NCBI GenBank assembly: GCA_019787685.1
Contig: JAHNUO010000018.1
Location: 1 to 64,000 of the forward strand
Reading direction: 5' to 3'
Origin: Chiua virens
Taxonomy: Eukaryota > Basidiomycota > Agaricomycetes > Boletales > Boletaceae
Length of the DNA: 64,000 nt
A program made the translations under genes and the position numbers. Below are positions 36,079 through 47,926 of the stretch, one piece after another (the first letter of the stretch is position 1; each line of letters starts with the position of its first letter). The notes under the pieces were generated by a model, which was not told where the DNA came from, made no database searches, and saw only the letters and a program-made list of their open reading frames with translations.

Positions 36079-39000
36079 ATGCCCCTCGAAAGTCTTCCAG
36101 ATACATTCGACAATGCCACACATGACGCACTCGACAGGGCGGTGAATGAGGCCACTGCTGAATCGTGGACGCACTCCACCTCCCCTAAGCTCGAGTCGCT
36201 CATGGAGTATACTGTTCTTCTCACTCATATCGTCAACTATTCCAATGGGGACTTGGATTCGAAGTTTACGAAGTTCCACGAAGCTCAACGGCTGATTCAA
36301 ACACACGAGGATTTACGTAGGATGCTCGCAGCAGCATGGGAGCGTAAATCATACCGCGAGATTCGAAATCTCGGTACGTGTTTATCATTCGTATCTATTT
36401 ACCTTTCACATGCTGATGGTCTTTGTGGTAGCCATTCTCAAAGTACTAGAAATACCAGTACAGCAATTTCCAGAACAAACCATTCCCTATCAGGGTGAAT
36501 ACTATTGGTAGTCCCATCCACCTGCTCTCACATACTCACCTACTTATTTAGATCTTCAAAAGGGCCTCTCGGCATCTTTTGAGGCAACGTATCGTGGCGC
36601 AGCCATAGATGGCTTCTACGAGTATTTAGCCTTAAACGAGAAGCGATTCAGGAACACGAGTAGTCCATCGTACTATGCCAAGTTCTGCTCGATCGTCCAG
36701 AGTTCCGGAACAGGGAAATCAAGGATGTTGACAGAGGTATGTGCCAAGCATTGCTTTCATATGAATGCGGAGGCTGAATCGATCCCCTTTAGTTGAGCAA
36801 GAAGGATGTCATCGTGCTATACATGAACCTACGTGATTCAGAACCCTCGCTGACAGACAGGCTGACTTTCCCTGCCCGTGATCCAATCCCAGCAACAATA
36901 TTGACCGAATTCCCTTCTAATGAAGAGGAGTACCGAATCCATTGCTATGCGTTCTTCATCGCTCTTTTCGATATTGTCGAGGAACAACTGTCGACGGAGC
37001 ATTCCACTCGCAATTCCAAGACAAAGATCCTCCGATGGGCCCGCGAGATGTGCGATATGAGCTACTCTCCAACTCGGATCCACACCACGAGGAGTGATTT
37101 CTTTGACAAACTTTCGCAGAAATACAACAAGGTCTGGACGTCGTGTCTTATCATGTCGGATTCGAATACAATAACGTTGCGCAGGCTCGTGTTGATCTTG
37201 TCCATCGCATTGACGGAAAGCCCAGCAAATGGGAAAGGACTTCCACTAAGCCAGACGTCGACAAAAACACCGATGTTGATACCGCCGCAGATGGGATCAA
37301 AAATATTTCTCTGTCAGGTGAATACGTCATGCGGTACTACTGGGGTGCGACAACTAATTGACGTGTACGAACCAGGGCCCAATCCTCGGCGTTCTGATCC
37401 ACCAAGATTCAAATTCTCTACGCCTCTGTTTGATGTATACGAGAAGATGACTACCCGGCTTGGAAATATCTTTCCTGGTGATTCCACCAACCCCAAGTTG
37501 GTGATCGCGCTCGACGAAGCGCAATCGCTCTCATCAAAATGTAACGGAGGGTATCGCCCAGCGGACGTTTTCTGTCGGATTGTAAATGAATATTCTCATC
37601 AAGACCGAGGGAAGCATGCAATCTGGGTTGTATTTGCGTCGACGACCTCCAGGGTCGCCGATTTCTCCCCACCAAATAAACAACGTCAGACTACTTTCAA
37701 TTTCATTTCATTTTTCAACTTATTCGCTTTCAGATAATTCCGCTCGTGTCTCCATTAACGGAGAGAAACTTTTCGAGCCTTACACGCAGCTGGGATGGGA
37801 TCAGAATGCACCTGAACTTCGAGAGACTGATATCAAGGATGTTTCTCGGCTTAAACACATTGCAAGCTTCGGAAGACCTTTGTATGTCCCATTCTCTGTG
37901 AAAGCCAACGACTTGCCTAGTTCTTGTCCACAGGTGGAAATCTCTCGAGACTTCGCTCGATAACGTTCAACTAGTGATGGATACCGCGTCCTCCAAGTTA
38001 TGTGGAACTCCAGAGTTCGATGCAAAGGACACGCACCAGATGTTCGCAGTGCTGGGACAACGATTTGGGCTGGATGTCGCTCTTGGGCATCCGGATTCGG
38101 TGGGGCACTTGGAGAAAGGAGTCGCGAGCCACATGCGCATATGCCTCTCCACCACACCAGACCGCATTTGGAGGTTTACAAAGTATCCCTCAGAGCCAAT
38201 ACTGTCCTGTGCCGCAGCATACGCCTTGCATGATAGCCCAGAGAGGCTACCTGCTTGTCTGGAAAACCTGTTACAAGCGTTGAATGGGGGTATGATTGAT
38301 AAGGGGAAACGGGGGGAAATGGCTAGTCGTTTACTGTGGCTTCTGGCCAAGGACTTGTACGTCCGCACGAAGGCGAAGAACAAGGGGACCGAGTGGCCAA
38401 AGACGTTCGACGCACATCTCGCGGACTGTCAGATGATCTCTGTCGTGGATTGGCTCGAATTCGTTTTTGGACCGCAAATCTGGAACGCCAAGGAGAAGAA
38501 AGCCTCGATTACGCACGAAGCGTTCAAAAATGCCTATCTTAACTTTTCGCATTGGGTGTCTATGGACACTGACATTAATAAATCAAATGGACTAGGGTCA
38601 GTAATGAAAATCTCGTTGATAAGCTTGACTTCTAACAATACGTTGCATAGATTTGACGAGTGGACGCTACGCCACTGGATGAGGACTAGCGCTGTGCAAT
38701 GCTGCTACCAACAACCCCGCATTGACAAGGTAATCCCTATCTACTTCAAGGGCGAGCATGACAAGGCGTCAGCGGACTTGCAAATGTCGCAAATATTCAT
38801 TTCGGACAAGGCTCGGGAATCGACCGATTCCAAAAATGAATTGGCGCCCATCACCCGGGGCGGAATCAGCGGCCAAGATTCTGAGATTCCGAAGCGCGAG
38901 CGTCCCAACGGCCTTCCTTACATTGCGATTATGGCGGATCTTGGCCAACCACCGTCATTTTCCGTTACCTTCCCAGAACGAGAGACAGATGATCGTTGCA

Positions 39001-39227
39001 TGCGTATCTACGCTGCTGGTATCGACACGAGCACTTATCCGTTTTTAGCAAACCATAGTGCGCTCCTTAACAGGCTCCAGGAGCTCGTTCACATCGCGCA
39101 GCTTCCCAGTATTGAAAGATTCTTTGGAAAATATCTGGATGCGCAGGTGAACTTTGGGAGTACGCCGACTCGTAAACACATGCAGTGGGAACATGGGAAG
39201 AGTGTACCGGAGAAGAAACGAGCGTGA
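36079..39227 (+). CDS. P-loop NTPase of an Agaricomycete-expanded family
   Basis: Roughly 900 residues in many exons. Conserved pieces: CSIVQSSGTGKSRMLTEL (Walker A-like, with Gln where the first Gly of GxxxxGKS is usual), a Walker B strand LVIALDEAQSLS, HAIWVVFASTTSRVADFSP, LKHIASFGRPLWKSL, and a C-terminal RIYAAGIDTSTYPFLANHSA. From family memory such proteins are numerous in Agaricomycetes. The Walker A / DEAQ / 'FGRPLW' layout recalls the P-loop part of Crinkler and RHS proteins, but that link is only a guess. No signal peptide is seen at the chosen start; a start at 35971 is also possible. The role is unknown. Confidence 0.6.
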
Positions 39228-40271
39228 TGTATTGGAGATCAAGGTTACTGTATTGTAGTATTGTACTGAAACCACTGGTTGAGGAAAGGATGAATTATGA
39301 CTGACTATTATATAGCCCCACCGGCCATGGGAAGTCACGGATGTCCGCTCGGTAACAATACCAATCGATCACTTCTGTCGTTCGATTTTTACGCTGGCAG
39401 GGTCAACTGATACGAACCTTGCGAAGCGACGGAAATATCCCCAACATTGCGCCCGGGCCGAAGCACGAGGACCAAAGAGTACCAAACTGCGAGCCGGATC
39501 CGCGGCTGCCTCAACTCGAACCCCTCACATCGACCACTGGCAGGGATACTATTACGCGCAGTATTTTCTGTGAGAACGCCGCGGCGCAGATGCTTTAGAA
39601 ACCTGCTTAAACGTGACATTCTCCTCAGGAGGTGTCGATGCGCCAAGTTGAACAGGCGACCTTCATACATGCGAGCGAGGGTCGCATTTACATGTCTACA
39701 ATGACGTGTTGCCGATTAAATTCAATCCACCAAGTTGCTGCAGGGAGAATGCCGTGGGCGATAAGATCCGAGGTTGGTACCTGTCACTTGCGGAACAGCG
39801 TGAGGGCTGATTTGTACATTTAGGGCATAAAAACTGTCTTGATATATCCCTTGCAAGCTGAGAGAGCCTTACAACCTCTTTTAGTCTCGAAACCTGGGTA
39901 ATCTTACCTCTGACCTGGAAAGCTCGGGGGCAAAACTGGCGATAAGGGTAAAAGTTTCAAGAGTCCATTCCAAAAAAGGTCACCGACCTCGAGGCTTGTG
40001 GTCACGCGCGCCACCAGAATGATCAATCGAGGGCCTTATACATACTTGCGTTAGCCGTCGCTCCGACAGTAATAGAGTGCCTACAGATGCGGAAGTCTTT
40101 GCTCTTCTGCTCTGGACGTAACATCGCGCGTAGGAACCGAACATCCTGCGAGCTCACCCTATTTGATTTCCTGTGCTTACTGGGAACAGATATAGGCTTG
40201 ACGATGAGTAACTTCGATAAGTGGCTACGTATCCCTTTATCCGACTTTGCTGGGCTCTTCGGCTCGTCATT
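39228..40271. other. intergenic, no gene seen
   Basis: About 1 kb between the P-loop gene and chitinase. Both strands contain only frames under 100 codons with no family resemblance. The chitinase promoter must lie at its right end, but no clear TATA box is visible. Confidence 0.4.
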
Positions 40272-42454
40272 ATGTCTCGCCCTGCGTTTTTCGCTCCTCT
40301 CTCAGCAAGGACACATCTCCTGGTGCAATTTTTGACTATAGGTTTAATGCGGTCAGTGCCTATGGTTGGTGCATTCAACATGTCGGTGAACACGAACGTG
40401 AGTCGTCAATTTTTGGTCGCTTTCTCCTCTTCATGTTTCGTCCTAGGTGGCGGTGTGAGTATGAACGCCTAGCGCTTCGTCGTCCCCTTGAATCATGATG
40501 CCTTAGATATTGGGGCCAGAATTCATATGGAGCTACCAATCCAAGCAACACTGCCAACTGGCAACAACCCATCTCGTACTATTGCCAAGTGAGTCAAAAT
40601 CGTATACCCATGTTCCCTAAGAATTTCCTGACTCGACCCTGATAACAGGATGATACTGTTGACATCTTTCCAATGGCCTTTTTGGACGAATTCAACACCA
40701 CAGGTGGTCTTCCGTCTGTCAATCTCGCCAATGTGATTCAAGCCTACCGTTCATCCACGATAAGTTTGAACAGCTAACATTGTCCCGCAGACATGCAGTA
40801 CATCATCCAACGGGGTGTTCCCCGGGACTCAACTTCCTAACTGTACGTTCCTCGCATCGAACATTGAGACATGTCAGAACGCAGGGAAGATCGTGACCAT
40901 CTCGCTCGGTGGTGCCACTGGTTCCGCGTCCTTTGCGGACGATTCCGAAGGTGAAGCTTTTGCACAAATCATTTGGGACCTTTTCCTCGGTGGCACGAGC
41001 TCTACACGTCCGTTCGGTGACGCGGTATTGGATGGGTAAGTCTCCGGGTATCGTATCGTATCCATGGCTTACTGTTCGGAAGGATCGATATGGATATCGA
41101 GGGCGGATCGCAGACTGGGTTCACTGCGTTCTTGACGACCCTCCGTCAGTTGATGAATGGTGGTAGCAAACCGTTTGTGCTCTAATTCTCTAGTCTAATG
41201 TGCATTTGCTTACACTTATGCTTCATTAAGATACTACATCACCGCAGGTGAGTAAACTATTAATATGACGTACCCTGTTTGCTAATTAACATTTATAGCT
41301 CCTCAATGTCCTTATCCTGACGCATATATCGGTAATACAATCAACGCGGTACCATTTGATGCCGTCTTTGTCCAGTTTTGTGAGTACCGCATGTTAACAC
41401 GCCTTTCAAGGTTTTCCTCTTATTCGTCTTGTAGACAACAACTATTGCGGGTTGAACAACTATAACAACCCGAATGTGAGTCGCTACCAAGCGCTGTATA
41501 TATATTACTCATTCGTGCTTTCTCTTCGCTAGGATTGGAACTTTGCTACTTGGTATCAAATTCCCAGCATATCTAAGCAAGTTATCTCACCCATAAACTA
41601 GGGATAACTGGGCCAAAACGGTGTCCCCCAACCCGAATGTGAAGGTGTTCATCGGGGCCCCTGCGTCTTCTAGTGCAGCAGGGTCGGGCTACGTCGCTGC
41701 TTCAGCCATTGCCACCATCATCCAGCAAACCATGAGCCAGTATACGTCATTTGGTGGTGTGATGCTGTGGGACATGTCGCAAGCCTATGGTTCGTGTGTT
41801 CTTGCATTTGACAAGCCAAGATTGTTGATGGGACTGTTCGATATAGCCAACAGCAGGTATGATATATCTGTGAAAAACGCGTTGACCGGCGGCTCGGGCG
41901 GAGGAACCGTGACGACCACAGCCGCCACATCGACAACACCCGCAAAGACCACCGTGCCCGCCACTTTGACTACGACTAGTGTACCCCCTACCACGACCGC
42001 CACTGCCACCACGACACCTACCTCGGGTTCGTGCGCTGGAGTTTCTGCGTGGCAGTCAGATGTTGCCGTAAGCCACAACACGATGTCTTGTGTGAACGGT
42101 GTCTGACAAATGGCCTTTTGAATAGTATGTGGGTGGTAATCAAGTCACATACAAGTAAGGGTGTATAAGATATGTTGCAGCGCCGATATTGACAAAGAAC
42201 TCACAGTGGGAATCTCTGGACTGCTCAATGGTGGACATACAATGACCTCCCAGGAGGTATGTCCTACACGTCCATTGATCTCGCAATGAGGGTGGTGATT
42301 AATATCTGTCTTTCGTATTCCAGGTCCAGCGGGCGTTTGGGTAGACGAAGGTGCCTGTACGACGAGCTTTGCGACTGCTCAGTTCGGAGGTCAATGGGAT
42401 GCCGCGCAGGCCACGTTTGGGATATTCCCTGCTATCGCTACAGAGACACCATGA
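40272..42454 (+). CDS. secreted class III chitinase (GH18) with C-terminal chitin-binding module
   Basis: This enzyme hydrolyses chitin outside the cell or in the wall. An N-terminal hydrophobic segment (LSARTHLLVQFLTIGL) is followed by NMSVNTN, then VAVYWGQNSYGATN, DIFPMAFLDEF, GKIVTISLGGATGSASF, the catalytic LDGIDMDIEGG (DxxDxDxE intact), YYITAAPQCPYPDAYIG, VQFYNNYCGLNNYNNP and SFGGVMLWDMSQAYANSRYD. A Thr/Pro-rich linker precedes a CBM5/12-like domain, CAGVSAWQSDVAYVGGNQV then LWTAQWWTYNDLPGGPAGVW. VAV is encoded by an 8-nt exon at 40447-40454 between two GT-AG introns. The exact start and the first exon are the least certain parts. Confidence 0.88.
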
Positions 42455-43490
42455 GAGGGCGCAAGCCTTTGTCGTCACTGGGAGCCAATTTTCCCCTAGT
42501 CATACATGTCTTACGCGTTACCCCGAAGTTCATTGCACAAGGCTTTTGGGGAATGTACTTGCGTGCTGTGTAGTCCGGTCTTGTTTGTGTTTTATTTTTG
42601 CATGCTAAAAGCAATAATGTCATTTACTACAACTGTCGGAAAGAAATGACTAGTCGCCGGCGACTCAACTGGATGCGGGTTGGTATGATCCAAGTCTATC
42701 ATTCGACCACACGCCGGGTGGGACTTGAACTTCTCTGGTAACAACCTTTCGAGGGTCAGGTTTTCGAGTTGATCGTAGAACGACTACTCGTTACCAAGTA
42801 ACACAGGCGGAACTTCCGGGAAGTACTAGGCGTTGGACCTGAGCGGTCCGGAAATGGCCATGTCGGGCCGGGACTTTGCCGCGGCTCATGTGCGTGCTAT
42901 CGTTAGGTTGTTCAGAACTATGTACGGCACATCTTCATTGCATGCCCCGTCACTGGTCACCACCAATGCGGCTGGCCGCACTAAGAGTCGAACAGTCCCG
43001 TATGTTTAGCATCATCTTGTCCATCTCTGATCGATAATAGATATCTCGCTTGTTAGGGATTTCCAACGTTCGGTGGGACTGTATATTGACGAAACGTGGA
43101 GGTTCAAAAGATAGTCATCTGGGTATTCTCCGAGTGTGCACTTGCAGTTTGGCATGTCGAAGTTACCCGCAGCAAATCTCGTTCTGTTTTTATTCTACTT
43201 ATCCGATGGCAAAGCTTTCACGTGGACGCGGGGTGGGTACTCGAACGTCACGACTTTCCGTTGTTACAGTACTGAACAGACCCCAAGTAGCTTTAAGTTT
43301 GGACCTAATGCGATATCCCGCCAGCATCGCGCTCCAGCGGTCCGATGTACCTCCTTGCGAGCGTCGTTTCTCCCCCGCGATAGCTTCTCAGGCACTCTGA
43401 AGTATTACCACCACAGGATTGTCTTTCGTTCCACGGTTCGCTACGCACTTTCTCCGGGCCGCTAGGCCCTTGGGGACGAAAACGATGTAG
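42455..43490. other. intergenic, no gene seen
   Basis: About 1 kb between chitinase and polygalacturonase. It contains a perfect 14-bp palindrome AGTCGCCGGCGACT at 42652-42665. Frames at 43050-43465 lack coding features. A T-arm-like sequence near 42712-42730 on the minus strand has no matching acceptor stem. Confidence 0.4.
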
Positions 43491-43497
43491 TATAAAG
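43491..43497 (+). promoter_or_regulatory. TATA box of the polygalacturonase gene
   Basis: TATAAAG in the context GTAGTATAAAGAGGAGG lies 45 bp upstream of the ATG at 43542. The short leader fits a highly inducible secreted-enzyme gene. Confidence 0.6.
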
Positions 43498-43541
43498 AGG
43501 AGGCACATACTCTTTGCTGGGGCGTTGGAAAACTTAGGGAC

Positions 43542-45520
43542 ATGTCTACCTCCGCACGAGAGATGTTCCATTTTCTCACTCTTGTTATTCTCTCTACGCT
43601 CGTCAAGGCAGCCCCACAGGCGAGGTCATCTAGCGACTGCGTGGGCACGATCTCATCATTCAGCGACGTGAGCACCGCAGTACAGTGTATGACCGTTGAC
43701 ATCAACGCGTTCACTGTCCCTGCCGGAGAGACCTTCATCCTCGACTTGTTGGACGGTACGACCGTCAATGTTTGTGAGTGATCCCCATGGCATCGTCTTA
43801 GGCGTCGTATCAATTAACGCTCCTCCGTAAGTGGGAGAGATCCAGTTTGGAAACGTAAGTTGGGCGGGCCCACTCTTTTCTGTCACGTATGTCGAATCGT
43901 TGTTCTCGGCACCACGCTCGTTGACTAACCTTTGTCGGTAACAGAGGAAATGACATCACATGTGAGCATTCTCGAAATATTCTGTCTGCTCAACGCAAAT
44001 GGTATATTTCGAGTTAACGGGAATGGGAAAATCTGGGATGGCGGAGGACCTTTCTATTGGGTAAGTCGTACTGCAGTGGATTTTGACTGTATTGATTCCT
44101 GACCTATGACACATGGCAGGACGGTCTCGGGACGAACGGTGGCGTTACAAAGCCCCATCCTATGATGCAGTACGAGCCTTGTATCGAAACTACGTTACCT
44201 GACTCGACGATTGCAGGATCCAGATTTCAGGCACGATGTCTGTATGTGACCTTTTATTGAATCCCACCATCGACTGACCACGTTCCAGGACGTTTACGTC
44301 GTCAATGCTCCCGCACAATGCTTCTCCATGAACAATCCTGGCCCGCTGCTCGTCACCGGCATCACGGTTGACGACAGTAAGCACTTATCTTCTACATAAC
44401 CATTACTTTACTCAATTACCGAATTCGAAGGCCAAGGCAACTACCCAAATGGGAATAGCATGGGCCTCCCTGCTGGTAACATTCTTTCCCCGCGAGAGTG
44501 TTCAGTATTTACTCAACGTACACAGGGCACAACACCGACGGCTTTGATGTCAGTGCGGATAACCTCGTGATTCAACAGAGGTAAAGGTGGATTTACATTT
44601 TGTACTGTGTAGTGGCTCATACCAGGCATATGTAGCACGGTGATCAATCAGGTACTTGGAATTGATTCCCGACTCGGACCTTCCCTGAAGATCTTATTTT
44701 GACTCCGTCTTGCATTCAGGACGATTGCTTGGCAATAAACAGGGGGTCGAATATTACCTTTCAAGATAATTACTGCAATGGTGGTCACGGTATATCCATC
44801 GTACATTATCTTGCTTTTTTACTGTAGCCGATGCATGCTCATGGATTCAAATCTCCAGGGGTCGATCACGTCCAATGTTGTCGTCAACGGTGTCGTTGTA
44901 CAGGGTAACGCGGTCGTCAACAGGTACTCTACTTCCCACTTTGACAAACTTCAAGTCCGAAATGATTTGATCCTATAGCCAACAAGCATTTCGCATTAAG
45001 ACCGACGAAGTAGCGACAAACAGTACCGTGTCTGACGTGACATATAGTGTATGTGGACCTTGTCTTGGCTCGGAAGCAGGCTGGAGCGACTTTTCCGCTT
45101 ACCGTTGCAATTAAATAGGACAATACAGCCACCAACTGCACGGAGTACGGTGTCCTGATTACCCAGAGTTACCCCGCCTCTCTTGGAACACCTGGAAATG
45201 GCGTCATCATCTCAGTAAGCTGGCATTTTTCAGGAGAAAAATAATGCGTTGTTGAGAATTCCCCTTTTCGAAGAATGTCAATTTCAACCCGGGAACGACA
45301 ACCGTGAATGCGGCCAGTGATGCATACGTGGTCGCTGTGGACTGCGGTGAAGGTTCTTGTACTGGTAATGACTGGTGTTCTAGCCACTAGATCGAACCAA
45401 GATTCTAATGACCTATTCTTTTCTTTTCTAGGGACATGGGATTGGTTGGGATTGGAGACGAGTGGTGGCTTGGTTGGCCCAATGAACAACATCACTGTCA
45501 TTGCTGGATACCCCCAGTAG
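43542..45520 (+). CDS. secreted endo-polygalacturonase, GH28
   Basis: Pectin-degrading enzyme that hydrolyses homogalacturonan in plant cell walls. It has a signal peptide ([19 protein letters not shown]) and the four GH28 motifs: [25 protein letters not shown] (split by an intron after GISI) and RIKT. Upstream conserved blocks are [39 protein letters not shown] and [12 protein letters not shown]. It is highly interrupted: about a dozen introns of about 50 bp. One exon is only 17 nt (43945-43961). The catalytic Asp residues and the GHG histidine are all present, so the enzyme should be active. Confidence 0.9.
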
Positions 45521-46490
45521 ATATAACATCCTTTGACCAAGTTTCATCTGTGTGTATATACATAGGCCTATCTTTATTGTAACTATTCCGCAGAACTTTA
45601 TGAAAACAAGGTTCCAACTTGGATTCTCAATTTCACTTGAAAGACTGGGAAATTAAGCCTTGGTCCAATTCATTATGGATTGGCATCATGATCTTCAAAG
45701 CTCTACCTAATCTTTGTCCACAGGTTGGAATCTGTGTGAATGCACATGCTCACAGCTATGGAGAGGGAAGGGAGTGAATATACATAGTATTATTGCTAGT
45801 GAATTAGACTATGTACATGATGGAATTGGAGTGATCTGCAGCAGTGACTAGAAGTACTAGCAACAATTGTACTGGATTAAGTAAGCAAGGTTTCAGTGAG
45901 CAGTTGGGAGAAGAACCTGCAGGGTTTTCAGCCAGAGGCAGGCCTGATCTGTGGATGGCCAAGGTGAGCTGTGATCCCATTAACTAGGAGCCTGTGATGC
46001 ATAACCATAGCTTGGTGTTCATCCATTAGGAGTGGGTTGACAAGGCTTACATACCTTCCTGGTCCTCAATGGACTGCCAAAATGCTTCTTGATCCAGTAC
46101 CACCACCATCCCCTGATGGGAATGCTGCCCTCCCCAAGCCTGTCAAGCACACTTGCTCCTCACCCTTCCCCTGTGGGGTTTGCCTCTTGGAGGTTGGCAG
46201 AGTTTTCCATGCTTTCCCTAAGGGTACATCAGAAAATTCACATATTCCTTTTTTTGCTTTCATATACTTTTCCATTACCTAAACATTACCAAAAGTACAA
46301 AAAGTGTAAAAGCAATGAAAGCACTCCAAACCAGATTTTGGCATTGTCGCATAGTGAAGTTAAAATGTGAAAAGCCTTATGATAAGCATGAAAATACTAA
46401 CTATTACAAAAGTATGTACTAGAGTTTGAGGGGGGATAAACAGCCTTAGCCTTCTGATGTGACCTTGCCACTGCCACTACCAACAATATG
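45521..46490. other. start of repeat-rich compartment, no gene seen
   Basis: Immediately after the polygalacturonase stop the sequence becomes richer in A and T with many TTGG/CCAA and AAGG words. Only short frames occur. A partial palindrome (ATACATAGTAT ... ACTATGTAC) lies at about 45781-45820. Confidence 0.4.
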
Positions 46491-46554
46491 GATTTACCAG
46501 GTGGCTGATGATGTGAGAGTGAACATCTTGGTTTTTGAGTGGACAATGGGAACA

Positions 46555-46930
46555 GCCTTGGCTTTGGTGATGGGGTGAGTGAGATGGCAAGACAGTGAAG
46601 GTGAGGTTGATGTTGAGGTGGTGAGATGGTGAGGGTGAGGGTGAGATGGTAAGGGTGAGGGTAATGGTGAGATGGTGAGATGGCAAGATGGTGAAAGTGA
46701 GGGGTGAGGAAGGCAGCAAGATGGTGGGATGGTTGAGGCCTGAGGGAGATGGCAAGATGGTGAGGGTGAGGGTGAGATGGTGAGGGTGGGGGTGAGATGG
46801 TGGGATGGTGAGACAGTGAAGGTGAGGGTTGAGGGAGGCTGCAAGATGGTGGGACAGTTGAGGCCTGAGGGAGGTGGCAAGATGGTGAGATGGCAAGGTG
46901 AGGGCAGGGGTGGCAAGGGCAAGGGTAAGT
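46555..46930 (+). repeat. G-rich minisatellite (GGTGAG/GATGGTGA units)
   Basis: Degenerate tandem copies of GATGGTGAGGGTGAG-like units run through this interval with strong purine/pyrimidine strand asymmetry. Higher-order copies are visible: TGAGGGAGATGGCAAGATGG near 46741 and TGAGGGAGGTGGCAAGATGG near 46866. The long minus-strand frames here are artefacts of the repeat. Confidence 0.8.
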
Positions 46931-47159
46931 GAGGGGTGGAGTGAGCCAGCAATGGTGGCAACATGAATGATGACAACACTATGATGGACTTGGTGAATTT
47001 TTTTGCAGGTTAGTTGTCACATGTTGTCATGTGTTGTTGATTTGCATGCATCACATCCCTTACCCTCCCATTTATAGGGTCATCCTGGAATTAAGATTCA
47101 AAATGAAAATGTCAGAATGATTAGAAAGATATATGATAAATAAGAGCCCATTTATGCGA

Positions 47160-47770
47160 TCATTTTGAGCCCCTTATCAAGGAAAATGGCGGTCAGGTTG
47201 TGGAGATAAAAATGAAACAAGGATATTTAAAGCATGGATGCAAGATCAACATGAAGGGTATTTTTCTGGGACTTGTGAGTGTGACCAATGGATTCAGATG
47301 GTTTGAAAACCCCCTAGAAAATGCTAGCATGGTTGTAGAACACTTCTTTGGTATGACATACTATAATTGTTGATAGAGGAAGGAGGAGATAGTGATGCCA
47401 TTTGCTTAGCTGATTTTATTGGGCTTAGGAATTGTTACCATCGTGTTCAGAGGGTTCAATATAGGCAGGGACAGGTGCATTCTTATTTTTAGCTAGCATT
47501 CCTGAGGTTAGAAAAATCAATCTTTGTTGAGGGGGTAGGAGACAAGGTAGTCTCATGGTGTGAAATACAATTCCAGAGACCTCAGGAGTGTTTCTAGGTG
47601 ACTTCTAGAGATACATTAAACCTGGGGAAGATGCCAAACCCATGTTGTGAAGATGAAAAATCAAACAAGGCAATGTTATGGTATAGAAGCAAGATGAGTA
47701 TCAAGACAATTTCTCTGGGTCTTGTCCATGTGACCAGTGGAATTTCAAACTGGGTCTCAGTGATGAAAGT
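47160..47770 (+). repeat. diverged direct duplication
   Basis: Two related segments, about 47195-47310 and 47640-47755, share the order GTTGTGRAGATRAAAAAT, AAACAAGG, GCAAGAT, TTTCTCTGGG and GTGACCARTGG. They are spaced about 445 bp apart. This looks like an old tandem duplication of a non-coding repeat. Confidence 0.5.
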
Positions 47771-47881
47771 TCACTATGTAGAAACCTATATATACATATA
47801 ATAACAGTGAGAGGTTCAGAGTTTCAGAAAGAAAGTATACAATATTTTCTGCATCACATATGTGTATCATCATCACTTTCA

Positions 47882-47913
<32 letters not shown>

Positions 47914-47926
47914 CTCCTCATTCTCT
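47882..47926 (+). repeat. CTC/TCC trinucleotide repeat
   Basis: A pyrimidine tract of CCT/CTC units. On the minus strand it reads as a poly-glutamate run and could be the acidic C-terminus of the adjacent minus-strand gene remnant. Confidence 0.75.

Noticed and set aside
42690..42730. Possible minus-strand tRNA (GTTCAAGTCCCACCCGGCG looks like a T-arm and acceptor end)
   Set aside because: No matching 5' acceptor strand (GCCGGGT) or D-arm is present at a suitable distance, so no cloverleaf can be drawn.
46477..46979. Two long minus-strand frames rich in His, Pro, Ser and Leu
   Set aside because: They are translations of the GGTGAG minisatellite and have no non-repetitive sequence.
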